Positions 9,285 to 21,200 of a stretch of 29,164 bases of DNA are shown here, piece by piece. The translations under genes were made by a program, and so were the position numbers. The DNA lies in contig CAJNOQ010001713.1 in the NCBI GenBank assembly GCA_905250885.1, positions 1 through 29,164 on the forward strand, read 5' to 3'. The notes beneath the pieces are model-generated. The model had not been told where the DNA came from. It searched no databases and worked only from the letters and a program-made list of their open reading frames with translations. Each line of letters starts with the position of its first letter. Positions within the stretch are counted from its first letter, which is position 1. Source of the stretch: Didymodactylos carnosus. Taxonomy: Eukaryota > Rotifera > Eurotatoria > Philodinida > Philodinidae.

Positions 9285-12200
9285 CTAAAAAAGCAAGGAG
9301 CGTTAGTTTGGCCTTGGATCATCTATAAGGAGCACTGTCGGAAGATATAATGCAATAAACTCGTTTAGAAGATTAAATAACTGCAGTAGAAGCCCAAAAT
9401 GTGTAAAATATAAACATGGTCTGAAATCATTCTCATTCGATTCTCCAGTTATAATTGACTATATCAAATTATTATTACATCTCGAAACGTTTTCCTCGTT
9501 GAGAACTTTAGTTTAAACGACGAATGGCACACTTTAGTATTTTGATTATTGTGTCCCTACAATTACCTAAAGGTACTCCCTCTTTTTTGACCCTCTTGGA
9601 AGCCGGGGAAGCCGATATCGGATCGGGTTCTAATTTATACTAGAGAGAGAACATTAAAAAAGAAAATCGATGATATTTTTCCCAGAATTTTCTGACGTGT
9701 TATTCTATGGGTTTTCTGAAAAACTCCGATTTTCATCAGGCCACATTAAGACCGCCCGATAAAATGATATAATCGAGCTCAAAATTCTACTACAGATACT
9801 TCAGGCACTATCGCAGGTCAGTTTTTTTTTTTCACAAAATATTCTTTTCTTCTCGAGATATTCGAAAAATACTAAAAGTCCCATATAAAAAAACGGTTTT
9901 TCATTTTAAAAACCTTTTCACGCCGAAAGTTGAAATCGAAAACACTTTAAAAAAAAGAATCTGAAATAGGGTCTGAAGTATCTGCGGTCAAATTTTGAGT
10001 TCGATCGGTTCATTTTTTCGAGAGGTCGTAGTGTGGCCCGATCGAAGAGAGTATCGACAAAGCGCACAGTGAGAAAAACACATATTGTACACAAGGCTCT
10101 GTTTTTCATGGCATTTGCGGTGGTGCTTATATCTTCACAAGAACTCATTGGAAAGTTCTGCGAAACGTTTAATTTTGAAGAGCACACTTTCTTTTATCAT
10201 GCTATTTATAAGAAAAAGTTTTAAATGTATAGACAAGGAGAGGAAGATTTGCAAAACTGAAAAAATGAGATTTTCCAGGCTTTGAAGGAAAAACTTAAAA
10301 ACTCCATAACTTTTTCAAGGAAGGTCCTGGAGAGCTGGGAGTGATCTCATTTTGTACCTTAGACTTTCCGCTATATCAGACTATGTCCAGCTCAAAATGA
10401 AAAGTTTTCTGAAAAAAGAGTGGGGGTGCACCCTACGTTTACCCGCGGGTACCTTCCCCTCATTTCTTCAAAAAGACTTTTTATTTTGAGCTGAACATAG
10501 TCTAATATAGAGAGTGCGCTTCACGGCCTTCCTTGAAAACAATATGTACTTTTTAAGTTTTTCCTTTCAAAGCCTAGAAGATCGCAATTTCTTAGATTAG
10601 TACATTTTTCTCTCCTTTTCTATGTATCCAAAATGTTTTCTTATAAATCGCATGATAGAAGAAAGCGTGCTCTTCAAAATACGACGTCTTCCAGAATTTT
10701 CCAAAAAGTTTTCGTGGAGATTTAAGCATCATCGCAAATACTCTGAGAAACAGAGGCCTAAGTACAATATGTGTTTTTACTCTCTATGCCTTTTCCGATA
10801 GTCACCTCAATCCAGTCATTCCTCGGAAAAATGGTCCGATTGAACTGGAATGTTTCCAAAGATACTTTAGACCCTATGTCAAGCTCGTTTCTTTTAAGCG
10901 TTTTCGTTTCAACTTTCGGCAATGAGAAGATTTTCAAAATAAAAACCGGTTTTTTTGTACAAGATTTTGGTATTTTTCGAATATCTCGAGAAAGAAAGCA
11001 TATTTTTCGAAAAGAAAAAACCTTAGATGGGGTCTAAGGTATCTGTGATAAAATTCTGAGTTTGATCGGACCGTTTTCTCGGGGGGGTCGTGAATGTGTA
11101 GTGGCATAGTCAGGAATCCGTGGGTGGTAAGGCAGTACCTCACGACCTTTAAGAAAATCCATCCAAGATAGTTTAAATTTTTTGCACAACTGAAATACAG
11201 TTGCTGAATTCTCACTTTCTTAAGAGAGAGATAATACACTGTATCTGCACTTTTATCAAGTGAACTTATGTGAACAAAAAAGAAAAAGAAAATGAAATAA
11301 ATAAACAAATAATAGTTATTTCAACATTATTCGACAATAATCTTAGTGGAAATAATTATTTTTTGTTTCTTCCGGTGCCCGGGCTAAGACTGCCGGTGGC
11401 CGGGCGGCACCCGGTCTAGCCCACCCCTGGTTACGCCACTATTTGGAAATCATTTTAAGCCACTGCCTGGATATTTCTGTTATACTTAAAAAATAGTTAC
11501 CACAAAGTTAACTAACTGATAGTTACCGTTATTTCAACGGTAACTGAAAAGATAGTTCGCGTTAAAACAACGGTAACTGTCTTTTCAGTTACCGTTGTCG
11601 ATAACGGCCGAAGAAGTAACGGTAACTTTTATAGTCCTATCTAGGAGTAGTACCAGAGTGAGTTTAATAAAAAAACTTATCTGCGTAAGAGTCGGGTAAT
11701 CGAAGTTTTACTGGGCTCTAAAACAAGCCCATCAGTTCCTACTAGGCATGCACCAGTTTTAACTGCTGTTGGGACAGCCAGGAGAATTGTTATAAATCAG
11801 TTATCACGATCATCTCAGAGCTGTAAAACATCTAATTTTTTAGAAAAATGTTTGTTCTACAAAATGCATTTCTTAAAAGAATTTCAGAATCATTTCTAAG
11901 AAAACTCGGAGTATTCAAAAATACATTAAATCACGGGAAAAAAACTGTTCGAACAGTTTTTTTTTCATAAGTTAGTACACCTTAGAATGCTCTAAGTTTT
12001 CTTAGAAGTCATTCCGGAATTCTTTTAAGAAATGCATTTTGTAGAACAAACATTTTTCTAAAAAATTAAATGTTTTACAGCTCTGAGAGGATCGTGATAA
12101 CTGCTTTATAGCAATTCTCCCGGATGCCCCAACACCAGTTAAAAACTGGTGCATGCCTAGTTCCTACTTGTTTGAAATTTATCTTTGCCTACCTATTGAA

Positions 12201-15200
12201 CCAACTGACCATTGTTCTGGACATCTTAATTTAACATTCATTTGCCATGAATACCAATCTTGTGAATAGTACAAACACAAAGCTAATGATGTTAATTCTA
12301 AAAGACTACTTTTAGAAAGTACATATTGCCAATGTTGAACAATTAAATACAGATATTTAAATAGATGGCATGCAATCAGACTTAATAACATATATTTTAA
12401 AACATAATCTGATGACTGTTTTACACCATCACCAGACGGATTTTGTTGTGAATTTTGTAATAGATTCGCAATAGCTTCACACGTTGTATCAGTTATATTA
12501 TAATTGAACAACAAATAATAGTATTGCGAATGCTTTATATTTAATATTGTGGCCGTAAAACAAGCCAAAAACCATAAATAAAATGTTAATGTTATTATGA
12601 ATACCAAACGCGTAAATTGTGACCATTTACGTTGTATTAAACGATCAACTAATTCATTTTTAATTAAATCTTCACGTTCATTAATAGCCATTATATATAA
12701 TGGATGATTATGTTGTAGTGCGTTACGCTTGTGTTCATGTGATGACCGTAATGATGTTGCCGATTGTTGATCAGCTGTTTGTTCAACCGAAATGGAATTA
12801 GATCGTCTCATTAGACAATTATTAATCCACCAACGCCAACTTTTTGATGTTCGTTTTTCAGCAGAATTACCTTTTTTCTTCTCATTACCTAAATAAGAAT
12901 AAGTATATAAATATGATGTCAGAAGTGTCATTACCAAAGTTATTTCACAGGCTATACAGTGAATGTTAGTCGAATTCAACAAAAGAAAAATTTCGAGTTC
13001 GTTTTATTGTTTAACTACAAAGACTAAAAAGTACAATGATTTTGGTTCGATAGATAGTATTTGATCTACATCTATATTCCTACCTGGTACCCAACTGGCA
13101 AATTGATCTTCCAATAATTCATAATTGTAACGTACTGTATAATCTGTTGTTTCTTCATTTCCCAATCTTGTTATACAACGTTTCAAAACTTCTTCAGCTT
13201 TTGTTGGCATTAAGCGAATTAATTTTCTCAATGGTGTATCTATTTCTGGTTCATGACCTGTGATAAATGTTCTCAATTGAGCATTTTTCATTGATTTCAT
13301 CCATGATGTATGTGAAATGAATTCTTGTACAACAAATTGTTGATCATTCATTATGCCTACTTCTAAACTGTTAAATTCTTTTGTATTTTGAATTGTTACA
13401 TTAGCCTTATTTTCAAGTAGAAGTTTCACAATTTTTCGATGACCATTCATACTTGCTAGATGAAGTGGAGTACAACCTTTTTCATCAATATCATCTAATG
13501 GTGCATGATTTTTAATTAATAATTTAGCACAACGATATTGATTTCTAGAACAAGCTCCATGTAATGGCGTTGAATCATTCATATCTCGTGCTTCAATATT
13601 TGCACCATAGTCAATTAACAGTTTGACAATTTCAACTTGACCTAAATGAGAATAGATTCAAATTTAATCTAAAACTCAATTGTCCAGAATGAGCCTATGT
13701 GAAGTTTCTGAATGTATTTATTTTAGTTCTGGCTGACAGAGTGTTTGAGCACTTTGTAACTGATCAAGCACGAAATAAATGAATGAGTAATATTACTGTA
13801 AGAAGGAAAAAAGAAGACTCTACATGTACATATGTTAGCCGCGCCGGCAAATTTTTGACCACCGCCGACGAAGATCAAAATTTCTGTAGGAATAAACGCT
13901 ACGTCCGGCACCGATTGCAAATTTCTTTTGCATTCTTCGCGCCGACGCCGACGAAAAGTCTATCGGCTAATATCTCCAGATGCCAATAGTGGTTTCTCTT
14001 ACTTGTTCAAAGATAAGCAACTGGTTTATTTTGCTTGATACATTTTCTGTATTAGTTTTATACACGGATAATTTAATTTAATAAGTTGGCTCAGATATAC
14101 ATGTGCTCGTTAGTTCAACATATACGTATCATGAGACGTATAATTGTATTACAAAACAAATTGATTCTCAAGACTACTGTTACTAAAATTGGATTATGTA
14201 TATAATTCAATGTAAAAAGACTAACTTATCAAATTAATTTGTAAATAGAAATTCTGTGTATAAAACTAATACAGAAAATGAATCAAGCAAAGTAAACCAG
14301 TTAATTACCTTTGAACAAGTAAGAGAAACCACTATTAAAAATCACTTCATTTTTTATACAAAAAGAAAAATTAGTTTTTTGGTTTGTATTGACGGTCCGA
14401 TATCTCAAGAAATTCAGATGATCTTTTTCTGAAAAATCGCTGAGCATGATATGTAACTTGTGCACTCGAAGTTAGAGTAAAAAGAGCAGGTAAGTACTCT
14501 CAACTTAATGCGGTACTAATTGCAGGCTTGGGTGTGTCTGGACTGGAAGATTTTTTAGCGGACTCGAACTGGAGATTTTTTTGAAGGACTTGGACTCGGA
14601 CTTGACCTTCTGTATTTCGAGTCCGATCTATTGAACTTCTAACACAAATGACCAGAGAAAAAAGAAAAGCGAAATAACAACACCTACTATTTCACATGAA
14701 ACTGAAAATTTTGTTCGGGAGACGGACATGGAAGGTAACCTTATTTTCGAAAAATCAAATATCTATCCAGGACTCAGTAAATTAAAATATAAACCATGCT
14801 CATCAAAAAAGAATCTAAAAGATTACCGGACTCGACATGGACTCGGACTCGGCTCGGATTCGCCCATGCCTGACTAATTGATTAAATTCACAGTGATAGA
14901 TAGGAAAGATAGGAAACTAAATTCACGCTGTAATAGATTAGACAGAAGAAAAATAAAGCGGATAATGGTTGAAGTCCTATGTTTATGCATCGGCAGCCGA
15001 TATAACAAGACATTAATTAGGGTGTCATTAAAACAAATAATAAATAATATTACTCATAACAGACAATAATAGATTTTATTTTAATTTTCAGTATACTATT
15101 AAATTTGTTAATAAAAAACCATTTTGCTAAAAAATCGAGATTCTTGGGCTGCTTGAGTTGCAGGCGGAATCCACATATATCATATCATACCTCAGAATAA

Positions 15201-18200
15201 AAATAGTCTATCTTAAAGTGAGAATATATAAATATATATCTATGTATAACTTATATTTAGAAATAGAAAGAATACAGTTCAGCTTTAAATTATCTTATCT
15301 TTTGTAACGGTTAATCAAAAATGAAAATTTGTTCTATTCTGTACATAGACTTATCGAAAATAAGTCCACGCGTAGACGTAGAAGTAGAATACAGTCTACG
15401 CGTATATATAGATCAATATCATTCCTATTTTTCCGAAAGGATACTGCCTAGTGCTTGAGTTATCTGGTCGACAATACGATTGTTTAACAAAAACAATCAT
15501 ATTGAAAAAAAGAAATCTACTGTTTCGGGGTGTATTGACGATCCAATATCTCTACAAATTCAGGCGACCATTTCTGAAAAATAGCTGAGCATAATATGTA
15601 ACTTGTGCACTCGAAGTTAGAGTAGAAAAGGCAAGTAAATACTCTCGACCTTATCTATAAACAGAAAGAATACAGTTCAACTTTAGATTGCATTAGACTG
15701 TGTAACGGATAACACAAAATGAAAATTTGTTCTATTCTGTAATACACAGAAATGTATCCGATTTCTCTCATTCAGCAAAACCAGAGAAAGAAAAAGAAAA
15801 GAGAATGATACTGTTCTATATCTACGCCTAAACTTATTTTTGACGGCTTCCCTAACTCCGATAGACAAATCGAGTTTCATAAAAAATATATGGGTGGAAG
15901 GTTTCGCTCGGAATCGTCGATCATCATCAGGCATATGACGACCAAAGAACAACTTAGTCTAGGGATGCACCAAATCCTGCGACTATGTCTCAAAGGTTGC
16001 ATATTTTTGATATTTAAAGCCCTAAACTTTAGCAAACTTTTGTGTCAGACATAAGCAGTTTTATCTGTTCTATCCGAAACTAGTATCAAATTTAAAAATA
16101 AGCCGCTGGATTTGGTAGAGTTTGGTGAAAACTACTCTTTTGCTTCATTTTTCACCAAACTCTACCAATCAGCGGCTTATTTTTAAATTTGATACTAGTT
16201 TCGGATAGAACAGATAAAACTGCTTATGTCTGACACAAAAGTTTGCTAAAGTTTAGGGCTTTAAATATCAAAAATATGCAGCCTTTGAGACATAGTCGCA
16301 GGATTTGGTGCATCCCTAACTTAGTCGATTGCCCAACTTGTACATGTAGAGTGTTCTTTTTTTTCTTTTTTCCGTGGTACACATGATAAAAATATTTTTC
16401 AATGATCTTAGTAGCAGTTTTTTTATACCTTTTATGCCCTTTCGATCTGTCGACTGCTCTTTCTTAGGGATTTTTAAGATTCGCGTTTGATCCTTCTTGC
16501 TTGAAATAATAGGCTGAAAGAGAAGGACTCTAGATGAGTTTCTGTGCAAAACATTTTCCTCTGAAAAACATTCTAGTAACACGTTCCAGACGACATTATA
16601 AACAGTGCTTTCAATTAATACTTTCAGAAATTCTTCTCCTGTAAGCGCACGATTAAACTCACCAACATCAGCAGCAATATGTAAGGCAGTTTTCAATTCA
16701 TCATCAACAACTTCTAATACACTGTGCCGCTCTTTTGTAATAATTTTTTCTAATAAATACCGTATAAGTGCCACTTTTCCTCTGAAACATGCTTCATGTA
16801 ATGGTGTTCGGTAATCGTTATTTCTTTTCATAATCATTTCAATTGAATGTTTAATAAATGTATCTTTTCCGGTATCTTTTTCTGGCTCCGTTGTAGATGA
16901 CTGTTGGTTACCCCTGAATGTATTTAATAATAATTGACATACTTCTACTTCTCTTCTTTCAATATCAGGCGAATGTATGTGACTATTATTGGCTCGACCA
17001 ATTGAATGCAACGGATTATTACCAAATTTATCACAATTCTTGACCATCTCATATAGCTTTGTTTCAGGGATTTGAAGCACAATTTCTTTTAAAACATTTA
17101 TACTTAGTCGTTTAGCACATATTTGTACTAGATAAACAAATAAAATAATATCAATGTGAATAGGTCATTAAACAATAGACCCAAAGTCCCTGCACAAATT
17201 ATTCGCGCGTTTTCTCCTTCCTAGTCCTACATTACTTAAATTTACTGACTAATCGGCTTGTTCAAGCGGCACGGCGTTACGTTTTTGACGCACTAAACTT
17301 CGGTTATCTCGGAAACTAAAGTAGCTAGGAACTTCGTTCAAATGTCAATCGACGCACTTCATCATGCTCTACTTACGCTGTGAAGACGAAGTTTTTTGGA
17401 TGTTGCATCGCGCTTTGAGAAGGAAGATGTCCTACAGTGTTTTCGATGCTCAACCCACTTTTAATTGCATGATCGTTCAAACATGATTTTTATACACAGT
17501 TTTTGATGCTCAATCAGAAAAAACTAGTCTCAAAACTGTAAAAAAAAGCAAAACTTTTCTTATTTTATTTAAATAGGTTTTTAACGATTTTAGTCGAAAA
17601 CGATTTAGTAAAAAATTAATTTCTCAGCAACAAAGTAGCATTAAAAGGAAAACTTATCATATTCATCCATTTCCCACGCTTTTTTTTCAAGCGCTTTCAA
17701 GATGTTACAATAAGGAATATTTTCAAAACGTATTCTTTTTTGGAATACTTTTAGTATTTAAACTCGCTTTTTCCGAAAGTGACCTTTTTCAAAAGTATTC
17801 TACTGTGGATCACATTTCAAAAGTGTTTTTTTGTTCCTCATTTTAAAAGCAATCTTTCTGAAAAGTGTTTAGCGGAAAAGCAGTTCCTGAAAACATCAGT
17901 ATTGAGTAAGAGTGTATGACTCATTAACATCGTATTCAATGGTCGATTTTTTGAAATATCCTTTTTTTACAATCAATGGAAAAAATGAGGTGTCCAAAAT
18001 CATCTCTGAACGAAGCGAAGCTTTCAGGATTACTGGTGTAAAAGCTCCAATATAAAAGACATTTGTTAAATTTTCAAGAAGACTTACATATATTTCTTTC
18101 CTCATCATCCTTAACATCGGTCATAATAGCACCATTTTTAACTAATGTTCTAACACAATCAATATGATCATAATAGGCAGCTGTTAATAGAGGTGTATAA

Positions 18201-21200
18201 TCTTTATTGTCAGCGTGTTCAATATGATCTGTAATGCTTGTTTTATTCTTTGTAAGTGATTGTATTAAATATTGTACAGCACCCGTACGATTATATTGAC
18301 ACGCAACATGTAATGGTGTTTCTTTATTTGATGTTACTGGTAACTTTTGAACATTCATTGATGCATCATCTAATAAAATTTCTAATACTCTGACATTACC
18401 GGATTTTGCTGCTAAATGTATTGGTTGATAAAATTCTTTTCCTCGTGCGTTACGTTGAGCTTTGTTCTTCAATAATATTTTAACAGTTTCTTCACAACCA
18501 TGTTCAGCTGCTAAACATAATGCGGTATTGTTATTTTTATCTTGTATTTCAATATATTCTTGAACTGTTGTTGATTTCATATTTATTGAATTATTTAATT
18601 GTTGTTCTTTTTGTGCAGCAGCGTTTAGCAACGTCATCACATTTTCAACTCCAAATTGTCGACGAGAACAATAATGTAGCGGTGTACAATAATTTTTATC
18701 TACAGCATCCACCTGTGCTCCATTATCAATTAGTAATTGTACAATATTTTCTGAGACATTATCTTGTGCATCGGTATCAACAAAACGGCATACGAAATGA
18801 AGCGGTGTTCCATTTTGAGCATCTCGTGCCTATAAGTAAAGTACATATATGTTCTAAATGAGTGTGACACGAGAGTTTTATTCAAATCACTAAGCCGAAT
18901 TCCTTAAATTGTAATACAGTTAAAATGAACTCAAGTATTTTCTATTAGTCGAGATAATATGGCTCATGTGTATATGTATAATACAGCATTATTGTATACA
19001 ATTTCTTTCTCTTGCTTCGTCACAACTCATATGTATTTTCCATTGACGTCTTTTAACCCAAAAGAGCATTAATAAGGTCTATGCGCTTCCAATAGATTTT
19101 ATGGATTTTCTGCACCACTTGAAACTTCTTTTCGACAGTAACTTATTGATTTTTAAGTGTATAATTATAAAACGATGAAGTAAACCTTTTTAGCTATAAA
19201 GGTGAAGAAAGAAATTTAGTTCCTGTTTCTTTTGAGCGTTTAGCAGTGAACAAAGTTTGACGAGTATTCTTGCAGAAATGCTCATTTTCACTACTTCTGA
19301 GCCTTTACCATAACTTCTTGCCTATTAATTAAGTACTTTCACTCACATTTCTGAGTAGTATAAACATGGGACTATCATTCGTAAAAAATTTAGCGATAGT
19401 AAAAATGTTCATTTTTTGAGATAAGTTTATTTAGGGCCAGCAGATTTTAGAGAAGAATTCTAAAGATTTGTCTACTTTTCAGCTATCAAACTTCAAGATA
19501 AATGTTAGATTCGAAATTTGCATTCAAAATTGCATCGAATGACATATTTGATAAGGATTACCGGAATAAAAAAACATCAAAAACTTTTGACTCACTGCGA
19601 TTTCACAAATATTTGTTCGTCAGAAAAATGTAGTTTTTGATTGTACATTGTGTGCAATGACCTATGTCAGACTATATGTAAGCTACTGAAACTAAGTTGT
19701 GGGTAAAATATCATCTGAAGGTAGACTAGCCAAAAATCTTTGATGGAGTTTTTTTCGTTGAACTCTTATCAAAAATGTCATTCGATGCAATTTTGGATGA
19801 AAATTGAATCTAACATTTATTTTGACGTTTGATGACTGAAAACTAAACAAATCTTTAGAATTCTTCTCTAAAAATCTGTTGGCCCCAAATAAAATGATCT
19901 CAAAAAATGAACATTTCTACTATCACCAAAAACCACCACATTCCAACAACCCACGAACCTACATACAAAATATTCTAGCAGAAAAGGTTCGTGCACCTAA
20001 ATGTCCGTTCGAACCTAAAAGGTCAGTATTAACCTAAAAGTTTAGATTCGACTTCAACATGACCAGAACCCAACAACCAAAGAACCCCGATCTAAAATAT
20101 TCTAGGAGAAAAGGTTCGCGTACATAACTCTTCCTAAGAACCCAAAAGTATACATTCGTTTTCAACATCCAAGAACCCAAGAATCTAAAAACCTAGGTAC
20201 AAAACATACTCGAAGAAAAGGTTCTTGCATCTACATGTTCGTAAGACCCCAAAACTTTAGATTCTTCTTCAACATGCAAGAACCCAAGAACCTGAGAACT
20301 CAGATACAAAATATACTCGAAGAAAAGGTTCTTGCATCTACATGTTCGTAAGACCCCAAAACTTTAGATTCTTCTTCAACATGCAAGAACCCAAGAACCT
20401 GAGAACTCAGATACAAAATATACTCGAAGAAAAGGTTGTTGTATCGAAATGTTCGTATAAGAACGTAAAAGTTTAGATGCGTTTTCATCATGCAAGAACA
20501 CAAGAACGCAAGAACCCAAAAAAAGAAGAAAAGCTTCTGGTGGCTAAATGTTCGTACGTGGCTAGAACGTCAGTACGAACCTAAAAGTTTTTCATGCAAG
20601 AACCCACGAACCTATAGCCTAGATATCAAACATAGTAGAAGAAAAGATTCTTGTATCTAAATGTCCGTAAGAACGTAAAAGTTTAGGTTCGTTTTCATCA
20701 TCCAAGAATCGTGGAAGCTAAGAGCCTAGGTTTAAAATATACTGGAAGAAAAGGTTCTTGCATCTAAATGTTCGTAAGAATCTAAAACGTCAGTACGAAA
20801 CTAAAAGTTTAGATTCTTCTTCAGCATGCAAGAACCCAACAACCTAAGAACCTAGATGTGAAATGTATTAGGAGAAAAGGTTCTTGTATCTAAATGTTCG
20901 TACGAAGGGAGAACGTCAGTACGAACCTAAAAGTTTAGATTCGTTTTCATCATGCAAGAGCCCAAGAACCTATAACGTAGATATAAAACATACTAGAAGA
21001 AAAGATTCTTGTATCTAAATGTTCGTAAGAACCTAAAAGTTTTGATTCGTTTTCATAATGCAGGATCCTGATAATCTAAGGTAACATAGGTATAAAATAT
21101 ACCAGGAGATATGGTTCTTGTATCTAAATGTTCGCAAGAACCTAAAACGTCAGTACGAACCTAAAAGTCTAGATTCGTTTTCATCATGGAAGAACGGAAG

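Noticed and set aside
9285-9322. Possible upstream extension of channel exon 9 (frame continues as AKLTLLAFL).
   Set aside because: Starting exon 9 after TTTTTTAG gives the correct phase with exon 8 and a gap-free S4 region. The extension would be out of phase with exon 8's donor.
10033-11308. Several 60-120-codon frames on both strands.
   Set aside because: They lie inside the palindromic foldback and adjacent element. The similar peptides arise because the DNA is duplicated, not because of coding conservation.
16316-16662. Open extension of channel exon 6 to a stop next to the MITE.
   Set aside because: It follows a consensus GTGAGT donor. Splicing there restores a canonical ankyrin repeat with exon 7, whereas the extension has no ankyrin pattern.
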